A DNA stretch of 39,963 nucleotides from Pseudomonadota bacterium (GTDB lineage: Bacteria; Pseudomonadota; Gammaproteobacteria; Steroidobacterales; Steroidobacteraceae): NCBI GenBank assembly GCA_023433515.1, contig JAEZCN010000161.1:1-39963 (forward strand), given 5' to 3'. The translations under genes were made by a program, and so were the position numbers. Below are positions 32,254 to 39,884 of the stretch, one piece after another. The number at the start of each line of letters is the position of its first letter. Position 1 is the stretch's first letter. The notes beneath the pieces were generated by a model, which saw only the letters and a program-made list of their open reading frames with translations, ran no database searches and had not been told where the DNA came from.

Positions 32254-33741
32254 ATGATGCGACTTCGCCTGCTGGCAGGGCTCCTCACTCTCGCACCTCT
32301 GGCGCTCGCGCAGGCGGAGCCGCCTGCGAAGCTGTCATTGAAGCCGTGCCGCCTCGAACATCCCGCTCGCATCCATGCGTTGCCCGCCGAATGCGCGATG
32401 TTTTCCGTTCCGGAAAATTACGACCCGCCAGATTCCAACGAGCCCGCGGGCCGCTCGATCGAATTGTTCGTCGCGCGTGTCCCGGCCATCAGCCTCAACG
32501 CGGCGAAGGATCCGCTGTTCCTGATCGCGGGCGGTCCCGGTGGATCGGCCGTGGACATGTACACCGCGGCCGCGGCGGCCTTCGAACGCGTGCGCCGCGA
32601 TCGCGACATCATCGTCGTGGACCAGCGGGGCACCGGGCGATCGCATCGGCTGGACTGCCCCGGCATGGACGGCGACCTGTTCCAGAAATTCTCCGAAATC
32701 GAAGTCGGACCGGAAGCGAACCGCTGCCGCGACAAACTGCTCGAGGGCTCGGACCTGCGCCAGTACACGACGAGTGTCGCGGTGCGGGATCTCGACGCGG
32801 TGCGACGCGCGCTCGGCTACGCGCGCATCAATCTGTACGGTCAGTCGTACGGCACCCGCGTCGCGCAGCATTACGCGCGCCGCTACCCGGACGCGACGCG
32901 CAGCGTGATCCTCGACGGCGTCGTCGATCCGGCCACCGTGCTCGGTCCCGCGACCGCCGTGGATGCCGAACGTGCGCTGGAGCGAATCCTCGAGCGGTGC
33001 GCGAAAGAATCCGCCTGCGCCGACGCGTTCAAGGATCCATTCGGCGATTACCGCGCGTTGCGCGCGAAACTCGCGGCGGATCCGCCGACCGTCACGATCA
33101 ACGACGCGAGCGGCAAGCCGCTCCAATTCGAGTTCACGGCGCGACACATGTCGGCCGTGCTGCGATTCGCCAGTTACAACGACGACCAGGCCGCGCTGTT
33201 GCCGCTGTCGCTGCACCTGGCCGCGCATGAGAACAATTACATTCCGCTGGCCAACCAGTTTCGTGTCTTCGCGCGTACGCTGGACGAGGCGTTCGCGTAT
33301 GGCATGCACAACAGCGTCGCCTGCAGCGAAGACATCCCGCTGATCGAATCCGGCCAGCTCGACCGGGCGGCGCTCGAAGCGACCCACATGGGCGCGGAGA
33401 TGGTCGAGCAGCTCATGGAGGCCTGCCGCGATTGGCCACGCGGCGTGGTCGACGCGGATCTGCACGCGCCGCTTCAGAGCAAGTCCGCCGCGCTCTTGTT
33501 GTCGGGCGCTGACGATCCGGTCACGCCGCCTGAATACGCAACCCGCGCGCAGGAGGCTTTTGCCGACAGCAAACACCTGGTCGTCGCGGGACACGGCCAC
33601 GGGCAACTCATCGCCCCGTGCGTGGATCGCATCATCGCGAGCTTCGTGGCCGCGGGCACTGCGAAGGACCTCGACACCGCGTGCACGGAGAAGCTCCGGC
33701 CGATGCCCTTCTTCATCACGCTTTCCGGCCCGGCGCCCTGA
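32254..33741 (+). CDS. Secreted alpha/beta-hydrolase peptidase, S33 (tripeptidyl aminopeptidase-like)
   Basis: This 495-residue enzyme has a signal peptide (MMRLRLLAGLLTLAPLALA) and an alpha/beta-hydrolase fold of the S33 type. The oxyanion loop is IAGGPGGSAVDMY, followed by IVVDQRGTGRSH. The nucleophile elbow is LYGQSYGTRVAQHYA (Ser of GQSYG). The acid is in LLLSGADDPVTPPEYA and the histidine in VAGHGHGQLI, which lies in a TAP-like C-terminal domain. Such enzymes release N-terminal residues from short peptides in the periplasm or medium. Two adjacent ATG codons (32254, 32257) are possible starts. The NatA gene follows three bases downstream, so they share a transcript. Confidence 0.9.
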   Translation: MMRLRLLAGLLTLAPLALAQAEPPAKLSLKPCRLEHPARIHALPAECAMFSVPENYDPPDSNEPAGRSIELFVARVPAISLNAAKDPLFLIAGGPGGSAVDMYTAAAAAFERVRRDRDIIVVDQRGTGRSHRLDCPGMDGDLFQKFSEIEVGPEANRCRDKLLEGSDLRQYTTSVAVRDLDAVRRALGYARINLYGQSYGTRVAQHYARRYPDATRSVILDGVVDPATVLGPATAVDAERALERILERCAKESACADAFKDPFGDYRALRAKLAADPPTVTINDASGKPLQFEFTARHMSAVLRFASYNDDQAALLPLSLHLAAHENNYIPLANQFRVFARTLDEAFAYGMHNSVACSEDIPLIESGQLDRAALEATHMGAEMVEQLMEACRDWPRGVVDADLHAPLQSKSAALLLSGADDPVTPPEYATRAQEAFADSKHLVVAGHGHGQLIAPCVDRIIASFVAAGTAKDLDTACTEKLRPMPFFITLSGPAP

Positions 33742-33744
33742 ACG

Positions 33745-34488
33745 ATGCTCGAAGCACGCGAACTCACCAAGTCCTTCGGCCGCGTTGCCGCCGTGCGCGG
33801 CGTGAGATTCACGGCGCGCGACGGACAGATCACCGGATTGTTAGGCGCCAACGGCGCCGGCAAGTCGACCACGCTGCGCATGTTGTACACCGTGCTGCGG
33901 CCGGATTCGGGCGACGCCTTCGTCGACGGCGTGAGTGTGCTCGCGGATCCGCTGACCGCGCGCCGTTCGATCGGCGTGTTGTCGCACGGGGCGGGCGTCT
34001 ACGCGCACCTGACCGCGCGCGAGAACATCGAGTACTTCGGCGAGCTGCACGGGATGTCGCGCGAGGATCGTTCCCGGCGCGCGGCCGAGCTCATCGAGCT
34101 GCTCGAGATGCAGCCGTTCGCCAACCGGTTGGCCAAGGGCTTCTCCCAGGGCCAGAAGCTCAAGACCGCGCTCGCGCGCGCGCTGGTGCACAAACCGCGC
34201 AACGTATTGCTGGACGAGCCGACCAATGGCCTCGACGTGATGGCGGTTCGCGGGCTGCGCAAGTTGTTAGGGCAACTGCGCGACGCCGGGCACTGCGTGC
34301 TGTTCTCGAGCCACGTGATGCAGGAAGTCGAGCAGCTCTGCGACGAGGTCGTCGTGATCGCGAACGGCCAGGTCGTGGCCGCCGGGGCACTCGCCGAGAT
34401 CCGTTCCCGCGCGGGCAATGCGCAGCTCGAGGACGCGTTCGTGAGACTGATGAACGACAACGGGAACGGCGAAGGAAAGGCGCCGTGA
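33745..34488 (+). CDS. natA: ABC transporter ATP-binding protein, NatA type
   Basis: This 247-residue ATPase drives an ABC-2 type exporter. Walker A is LLGANGAGKSTTL, the Q-loop region SIGVLSHGAGVYAHLTARENI, the signature GFSQGQKLKTALARALV (a variant of LSGGQ), Walker B VLLDEPTNGLDVMAV and the H-loop LFSSHVMQEVE. The NatA-like group exports sodium or other substrates in Bacillus, and is common in proteobacteria with unknown cargo. The gene starts three bases after the peptidase stop and overlaps natB by four bases (GTGA). Two of the window's four TTGTTAGG words lie in it (Leu-Leu-Gly at 33838 and 34264). The symbol is by family resemblance. Confidence 0.88.
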   Translation: MLEARELTKSFGRVAAVRGVRFTARDGQITGLLGANGAGKSTTLRMLYTVLRPDSGDAFVDGVSVLADPLTARRSIGVLSHGAGVYAHLTARENIEYFGELHGMSREDRSRRAAELIELLEMQPFANRLAKGFSQGQKLKTALARALVHKPRNVLLDEPTNGLDVMAVRGLRKLLGQLRDAGHCVLFSSHVMQEVEQLCDEVVVIANGQVVAAGALAEIRSRAGNAQLEDAFVRLMNDNGNGEGKAP

Positions 34489-35669
34489 GCCTGCAGGGAA
34501 TCTGGGCGGTCTTCCGCAAGGAATTTCGCGAGAACCTGCGCGACCGGCGCACGCTGCTGTCCGCGCTGGTGTTCGGCCCTGTGCTCGGCCCCGTGCTGCT
34601 GGCCTGCCTCGTGCAGTTCATGATCACGCGGTTCGAGGTCCAGTCCGACGAGAACATCGCCGTGGCCGTGAATCACGCGGACCGCGCGCCCAACCTGCTC
34701 GCCTACCTCGAAGCGCGTGGCATCGACATCGAGAAGGTGACGCTCGACGAAGCCGGCGCGCGCGCCGCGATCGTCGCGCAGACGCACAAGATGATCCTCG
34801 ACATCCCCGAGGATTTCGGCGCGCGCCTGCGGGAAGGTCAGCCCGCGCCGATCGCGCTCTATTCCGACAGCTCGCGCGGCTTCGACCGGCGCGGCGTGAA
34901 TCGCGTGCGCATGCTGGTCTCGCAGTACGGCCTGGACATCGCGCAGCTGCGATTCCTCGCGCGCGGCATCGATCCGATATCGGTGCTGCCGATCTCGGTG
35001 CAGGAGATAGACGTCTCGACGCCCTCGAGCCGTTCGGTGCTCGTGCTCAACATGATGACCTACCTGGTGCTGCTGTCGATGTTGTTCGGCGGCTTGTACC
35101 TTGCCATCGACGCGACGGCCGGCGAACGCGAGCGCGGCTCGCTCGAAGTGCTGCTGACGACGCCGGTACCGCGCGAGAATCTCGTCTACGGCAAGGTGCT
35201 GGCCGCCGCCGCGTACATGTTCATCTCGCTGGTGCTGACCATCTGCATGTTCGCGGTCGCGATGAGTTTCGTCGGACTCGAGCAGCTCGGCAGTTCCGCG
35301 AACCTGGGGCCGTCCGCGGTGCTGCGCATGATCGCGTGCTGCGCGCCGCTGATCCTGTTCGGCGCGGCTTATCTCAGCATCGTCTCGGGCTTCGCGAAGA
35401 GTTACCGCGAGGCGCAGACCTATCTCGGCCTCGTGATCACGATCCCGACGCTGCCGCTGATGTTCGCGGGCATGCTCGGTCTGCAGGCGAAGACATCGCT
35501 GATGTTCGTGCCGTTCCTGAGCCAGCACCTGCTGCTCACGACACTCGTTCGGGCGGAAGAAATCCTGCCGTCACACGTCGCGATCTCGGTGATCAGCACG
35601 ATCGTGTACGGCGTGCTGCTCACGTTCGTCGCGGGGCGGCTTTACCGGCGCGAGGGCCTGCTGGGCTAG
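34485..35669 (+). CDS. natB: ABC-2 type transporter permease, NatB type
   Basis: This 394-residue permease pairs with the preceding ATPase. It begins (GTG at 34485, overlapping natA by four bases) with WAVFRKEFRENLRDRRTLLSAL, the family-typical amphipathic entry, then a first membrane segment (GPVLGPVLLACLVQFMI). A roughly 180-residue external domain follows (starting QSDENIAVAVNHADRAPNLL). Five or so further spans come at the C-terminus: MTYLVLLSMLFGGLYLAI, AAYMFISLVLTICMF, ILFGAAYLSIVSGFA, LGLVITIPTLPLMFAGM and ISVISTIVYGVLLTF. GAAGGAAAGG upstream is a usable ribosome site. NatAB exports sodium in Bacillus; the substrate here is not known. It converges on the zincin gene 15 bases on. Confidence 0.88.
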   Translation: MSLQGIWAVFRKEFRENLRDRRTLLSALVFGPVLGPVLLACLVQFMITRFEVQSDENIAVAVNHADRAPNLLAYLEARGIDIEKVTLDEAGARAAIVAQTHKMILDIPEDFGARLREGQPAPIALYSDSSRGFDRRGVNRVRMLVSQYGLDIAQLRFLARGIDPISVLPISVQEIDVSTPSSRSVLVLNMMTYLVLLSMLFGGLYLAIDATAGERERGSLEVLLTTPVPRENLVYGKVLAAAAYMFISLVLTICMFAVAMSFVGLEQLGSSANLGPSAVLRMIACCAPLILFGAAYLSIVSGFAKSYREAQTYLGLVITIPTLPLMFAGMLGLQAKTSLMFVPFLSQHLLLTTLVRAEEILPSHVAISVISTIVYGVLLTFVAGRLYRREGLLG

Positions 35670-35684
35670 GACCTGGTCGGCGGG

Positions 35685-36113
35685 TCAGGCGGTGCGGCGG
35701 CGCAGCGCGCGCACGCCGGGCGGCAGCTCCGCGGCGCGGTGCTGCGCGAGCAGTGAGCGGTAACGGAAGATCTCCGTGGACGTGAACTCGCGCGCCTCGA
35801 CCTCGAAACGGTTGTCCCAGTAGCCACGCCGGAAGCATTCCATCAGGTAGGCGGCGATGGTCAGGTCGCCCGTGGCCCATTGCCTGAGCACGTGAAAGTA
35901 CTCGTGCAGCACCAGCGGCGCGTCCGCGAAGAATTCCTTGCCGCTGCCCCGTAGATAGATGCGGTTCGGGCGCGTGGTCGCAATCGCGCGCCAGTGGAAG
36001 CGCACGTAGATGGAGTACTGGATCACTTTCACGTGACCCACGGGCTGCCCGAACAGGCTCTCGAGAGCCAGTTGCACGTCCTTCGGGGGCTGAAAGGGAT
36101 TACCTACCGACAC
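35685..36113 (-). CDS. Small DUF4157-like zincin (HEYFH), uncharacterised
   Basis: This 142-residue protein carries a zinc-protease HExxH motif, His70-Glu-Tyr-Phe-His74 in APLVLHEYFHVLRQW, with a likely third ligand in the FEVEAREF segment (Glu106 or a neighbour). The region before it, SLFGQPVGHVKVIQYSIYVR then RIYLRGSGKEFF, matches my recollection of the DUF4157 (eCIS core) pattern, in which a LFG..hVRVh strand precedes LLAHELtHvvQQ. It has no signal peptide or partner domain. It starts with a GTG four bases after the mnmE stop, so it is co-transcribed with mnmE and may depend on translational re-initiation. It could be a peptidase or only a metal-binding remnant. No toxin, immunity or injection-system gene is seen nearby. 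Confidence 0.75.
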   Translation of the reverse strand: MSVGNPFQPPKDVQLALESLFGQPVGHVKVIQYSIYVRFHWRAIATTRPNRIYLRGSGKEFFADAPLVLHEYFHVLRQWATGDLTIAAYLMECFRRGYWDNRFEVEAREFTSTEIFRYRSLLAQHRAAELPPGVRALRRRTA

Positions 36114-36117
36114 ACGC

Positions 36118-37470
36118 CTATTTTCCTATGCAAAACGATCCGAAGATACGGCCTAACAAGTCATCCGCGGTAAATATTCCCGTTATCTCCTCGAGCGCCT
36201 TTTGTGCAGCGCGTAATTCCTCGGCGACCAGTTCGCCCGCGCGGCGCTGCTCGAGCTCGCGGGCGGCGGTTTCGACGCACTGCCGCGCGCGCGCCAGGGC
36301 ATCCAGGTGGCGGCGCCGCGCGGAGATGCTGCCACTATCCGCGCTCTGGAAGTTCACGCCATTCTTGAGGTGCGCGCGCAGCACGTCGAGACCGGCGCCA
36401 GACAACGCTGACACGTGCACGCGCGGTGGTCCTGAAATGGTCTCACCTACGGGTAAACCCGGGGCGAGGTCTATCTTGTTGAAGACGAGCGTGACCGGCA
36501 CTTGCGCGGGTAATCGGGCGCGTTCTTCCGCGAACGCGCGCGCGTCGGGATCCTCGGCCGCGTCGATCACGAACAACACGCGGTCGGCGCGCGACATCTC
36601 GGCCGCGGCCCGCCGCACACCTTCGCGTTCCACAACGTCGTCGGAATCCCGCAGGCCCGCGGTGTCGAGCACGTGCAGCGGCATGCCGTCGATGTCGATT
36701 CGTTCGCGCACGATGTCACGGGTGGTGCCCGGAATCGCCGTCACGATCGCCGCGTCGTAGCCCGCCAGGCGGTTCAACAGGCTGGATTTCCCGGTGTTGG
36801 GACGCCCCGCGAGCACGACCGTGATGCCGTCGCGCAGCAGCCGGCCCTGGCGCGCGGCCGCGGCCACCGCGTCGAAATGGCCGCGCACACTAGTTAGGCG
36901 ATCGGCGAGCTCGGTGTCGGCCAGGAAGTCGATTTCCTCCTCGGGAAAATCGATGGCCGCCTCGACGTAGGTGCGCAGGTCGATCAGCGCGTCGGTCAGG
37001 CCCTGGACCATGCTGGAGAATTCGCCCTGCAGCGAGCGCATCGCCGCGCGCGCGGCATCGCGCGAGCCGGCGTCGATGAGATCCGCCACGGCTTCGGCCT
37101 GGGCCAGGTCTATCTTGTCGTTGAGGAACGCCCGCTCGGTGAATTCGCCCGGGCGGGCGCGGCGCGCGCCGAGCCCGAGACAGCGTTCGATCAGCCGCTC
37201 GAGCACGACCGGGCCGCCATGGCCCTGCAGCTCGAGCACGTGTTCGCCCGTGTAGGAGTGCGGTCCCGGAAAGAACAACGCGATGCCCACGTCGATCGCG
37301 GTGCCCGTTTCGTCGAGGAAGGGCGCAAGTCTTGCCAGCCGCGGTTGCGGCAGCTCGCCCAGGATGATGGCCGCGAGTTCCGGCGCCTTCGGGCCGGACA
37401 GCCGCACCACTCCCACGCCCCCGCGTCCGGGGGGCGTTGCGGCAGCGACTATGGTGTCGGGGTGGCTCAT
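36118..37470 (-). CDS. mnmE: tRNA modification GTPase MnmE (TrmE)
   Basis: MnmE is the potassium-activated GTPase partner of MnmG in wobble-uridine modification. The N-terminal folate-binding domain starts SHPDTIVAAATPPGRGGVGV, the form of all MnmE N-termini, which is why I chose the ATG at 37470. Alternatives are an ATG two codons upstream (37476) and a GTG at 37500, which has a better GGAG ribosome site. The G domain shows G1 GRPNTGKSSLLN, G2 IPGTTRDI, G3 DTAGLRD and G4 FNKIDLAP, and the protein ends in the catalytic FCIGK motif. Length 450 residues, usual. The Leu-Leu-Gly near the end (DDLLGRIFG) is written with the rare TTGTTAGG word. It follows yidC after 56 bases. Confidence 0.96.
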   Translation of the reverse strand: MSHPDTIVAAATPPGRGGVGVVRLSGPKAPELAAIILGELPQPRLARLAPFLDETGTAIDVGIALFFPGPHSYTGEHVLELQGHGGPVVLERLIERCLGLGARRARPGEFTERAFLNDKIDLAQAEAVADLIDAGSRDAARAAMRSLQGEFSSMVQGLTDALIDLRTYVEAAIDFPEEEIDFLADTELADRLTSVRGHFDAVAAAARQGRLLRDGITVVLAGRPNTGKSSLLNRLAGYDAAIVTAIPGTTRDIVRERIDIDGMPLHVLDTAGLRDSDDVVEREGVRRAAAEMSRADRVLFVIDAAEDPDARAFAEERARLPAQVPVTLVFNKIDLAPGLPVGETISGPPRVHVSALSGAGLDVLRAHLKNGVNFQSADSGSISARRRHLDALARARQCVETAARELEQRRAGELVAEELRAAQKALEEITGIFTADDLLGRIFGSFCIGK

Positions 37471-37526
37471 GCGCATGGTCGCGGCTTCGCGCCGCGCCAC
37501 GCGAGTCTACTCCGACGACCGGCGCG

Positions 37527-39260
37527 CTACTTCTTGCGCGCCTTGTCCTCTGCCGCAATGCGGCGATTGATGTTCCACTGCTGCGCGATCGACAGTCCGG
37601 TGTTCGTGACCCAGTAGAGCACCAGGCCCGCCGGGAACAGCGCGAACATGACCGAGAACACGATCGGCATGAACTGGAAGATCTTCGCCTGCATCGGATC
37701 CGGCGGCGGCGGATTCAGCTTGTACTGCACCCACATCGCCAGGCCGTTGAGGGCCGGCAGGATGAAGAACGGATCACGCGCGGACAGATCGTTGATCCAG
37801 CCGAAGAACGGCGCCTGGCGCATCTCGACGCTTTCGAGCAGCACCCAGTAGAACGCCAGGAACACCGGCATCTGGATCAGCATCGGCAGACAGCCCGCGA
37901 GCGGATTCACTTTCTCCGCGCGGTACAGCTCCATCGTCGCCTGGCCGAGCTTGGAGCGGTCGTCCTTGTAGGTTTCCTGCAGCGCCTTCATGCGCGGCGC
38001 GAGCGCGCGCATGCGCGCCATCGAACGGCCGGCCTTCTCCGACAGCGGATAAAACGCAAGCTTGAGCAGCAAAGTCACGAGGATGATCGCGAGACCCCAG
38101 TTGCCCACCCAGCTGTGCGCGTGATCGAGCAGCCAGAACAGCGGCTTCGACAACAGGTGGAGGATTCCGTAGTCGGCGACGCGGTCGAGCTCGGGATGTA
38201 ATACCTGCAGCTGCCGCTGCAGTTTGGGGCCGACGAAAACCGTTTCCTTGATGACGGCGGTCGCGCCCGGCGCGACCGATTCGCCGTTCGCTTCGAACAC
38301 GCCGAGAATGAACTGGCGATCGTTCACGCCCAGCGAGAAATCGTACTTGCGCTTCGGATCCGGAACGACGGCGCTTACGAAGTGATGCTGAAGTCCCGCG
38401 ATCCAACCGTCGACGACGCCCGCGGGCAGCGTCCACTTGTGGGCATCGTCGAGCGGGACCTTGTGGTACAGGTTGTCGTCGCCCGGATTCTTCGGTCCGA
38501 AGAACGCGGGACCGCGGAACGAGAAACTCTCGACCTTGAACATCGAGCGTTCGACTTCGGGGTCGGTGCGCACGATGCGCGCATACGAGTGAGCGACCCA
38601 CGGCGACGCGCCCGCATTGGCGACCTGGTATTCGAGGCCGACCGCGAAGTTGCCGCGCTGGAGAACGAACGTCTTCGTGACCGTCACCCCCGCGTCATCC
38701 GTCCAGGTGAGCGGCACGCGCAGTTCCTGCTGGCCGGACGCGAGCGAGTATTTTTCCTGGGCGCTCGAGAACACCGCGAGGTGGTTCGGGTAATTGCCCT
38801 CCGGCTTCACGCCGGTGAGGCCGGACTGCAGGACATAGGCCGTCGAGGGGCTGTCGCGATTGAACAGCACCACGGGGTCGGGCTGACCTTTCACCATGGG
38901 ATAGCCGGGCAGCTCGGCACGGACCAGCGTGCCGCCCTTCAGGTCGATTTCGAGCACGAGCACATCGGTCGTCACGCGAACGACGCCGCCGGTCTGCGCT
39001 TCGACCGCGGGCGACACGGCCGGCACTTCGGCAGCCGGCGCCGCGGGCGTCGGGACCGCATCCGTCGGCGATGACGCCGGGTTGGATTGAGCCGCTTGGG
39101 GAACAGTATCGGCAGGAGAGGTCGGGATCGTTGCGGATCCGTCGGAAGACGTGGCATGCGCGGTCGGCTTGGGACCGAAGTCGATCTGCCATTGCTGGTA
39201 ATTCAGAAACAGGGCGAGCGCTAAGCCCAGCCACAGGAAGACGCGAATGTTGTTAGTCAT
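37527..39260 (-). CDS. yidC: Membrane protein insertase YidC
   Basis: YidC inserts and folds inner-membrane proteins, alone or with the Sec translocon. The 577-residue protein has an N-terminal signal anchor (FLWLGLALALFLNYQQW), a variable Ala/Pro/Ser-rich linker (about residues 30-95), and the large periplasmic beta-sandwich. It ends in the five-span core: LLVTLLLKLAFYPLSEKAG-like first span (VTLLLKLAFYPLS), the coiled cytoplasmic region with MRALAPRMKALQETY, then NPLAGCLPMLIQMPVFLAFY and LPALNGLAMWVQYKL. The tail is INRRIAAEDKARKK. Its start overlaps the yidD stop by eight bases. It is part of the rpmH-rnpA-yidD-yidC-mnmE block. Confidence 0.96.
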   Translation of the reverse strand: MTNNIRVFLWLGLALALFLNYQQWQIDFGPKPTAHATSSDGSATIPTSPADTVPQAAQSNPASSPTDAVPTPAAPAAEVPAVSPAVEAQTGGVVRVTTDVLVLEIDLKGGTLVRAELPGYPMVKGQPDPVVLFNRDSPSTAYVLQSGLTGVKPEGNYPNHLAVFSSAQEKYSLASGQQELRVPLTWTDDAGVTVTKTFVLQRGNFAVGLEYQVANAGASPWVAHSYARIVRTDPEVERSMFKVESFSFRGPAFFGPKNPGDDNLYHKVPLDDAHKWTLPAGVVDGWIAGLQHHFVSAVVPDPKRKYDFSLGVNDRQFILGVFEANGESVAPGATAVIKETVFVGPKLQRQLQVLHPELDRVADYGILHLLSKPLFWLLDHAHSWVGNWGLAIILVTLLLKLAFYPLSEKAGRSMARMRALAPRMKALQETYKDDRSKLGQATMELYRAEKVNPLAGCLPMLIQMPVFLAFYWVLLESVEMRQAPFFGWINDLSARDPFFILPALNGLAMWVQYKLNPPPPDPMQAKIFQFMPIVFSVMFALFPAGLVLYWVTNTGLSIAQQWNINRRIAAEDKARKK

Positions 39261-39486
39261 GGGAATGCTTGTGACAGGCCGGGACCGGATCGAATCCGCC
39301 CTCGTTCCAGGGATGGCAGCGGGAAATGCGCTTGATCGTCAGCCAGGTGCCGCGCAGGGCGCCATGCTGCTCGATCGCCTCGAGCCCGTAATGCGAACAC
39401 GAGGGATAGAAGCGGCAGCTCGGCCCGAGCAGCGGGCTCAACACCAGCTGGTACGCACGGATCAGGATCTTCAGTACGAAACGCAT
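39253..39486 (-). CDS. yidD: Membrane protein insertion efficiency factor YidD
   Basis: YidD is a small membrane-associated protein that supports YidC-dependent insertion. I chose the ATG at 39486, which overlaps the rnpA stop by one base (TGATG), giving 77 residues; an ATG at 39507 would add seven. The family pattern is visible: LIRAYQLVLSPLLGPSCRFYPSCSHYGLEAI, given here in pieces as SPLLGPSCRF and YPSCSHYG, followed by GALRGTWLTIKRISRCHPW and a DPVP motif in GGFDPVPACH. The three conserved cysteines are present. The gene overlaps rnpA upstream and yidC downstream by eight bases, as in other genomes. Confidence 0.95.
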   Translation of the reverse strand: MRFVLKILIRAYQLVLSPLLGPSCRFYPSCSHYGLEAIEQHGALRGTWLTIKRISRCHPWNEGGFDPVPACHKHSHD

Positions 39487-39854
39487 CAATTTGCGACACG
39501 TTGCCAAAGGGCCGCGAGGCTAGCACGCAACGTCGCCGCGGGTGCCTCGCGCGCCGGATTTTTTGCGGCGACCACGATGTCGACCGGCGGCAGGTCGTGT
39601 TGCGCGAGGCGGAAACTTTCGCGCACCAGGCGGCGCACCTTGTTGCGCGCCACGGCGGATCCCATGGTTTTTATCGCGACGGCGAGGCCGACGCGGGGAT
39701 GATCGAGACCATTGGCCTTGATGCGTAATCCGAAGTACCGGTCATCGACCCGGCGGCCGCCGGCGTAGATCGCATCGAATTGCAGCTTGCTGCGCAGGCG
39801 CAGCTCGGCGCCGAACCGCAATCGTCTGGAGCTCGGCTTGGGGCTGGGCTCCAT
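39486..39854 (-). CDS. rnpA: Ribonuclease P protein component
   Basis: RnpA binds the catalytic RNA of RNase P, which trims the 5' leaders of tRNA precursors. The 122-residue protein opens with basic SSRRLRFGAELRLRSKLQF and has the RNA-binding core GLAVAIKTMGSAVARNKVRRLVRESFR, whose RNKVRRLVRE is the family signature. The N-terminal extension before RLR is somewhat longer than in E. coli (119 residues). The ATG at 39854 lies 30 bases after the rpmH stop. The stop overlaps yidD by one base. Confidence 0.95.
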   Translation of the reverse strand: MEPSPKPSSRRLRFGAELRLRSKLQFDAIYAGGRRVDDRYFGLRIKANGLDHPRVGLAVAIKTMGSAVARNKVRRLVRESFRLAQHDLPPVDIVVAAKNPAREAPAATLRASLAALWQRVAN

Positions 39855-39884
39855 GGCGGCCCGCGCTCACACGACGCTTGCGCG

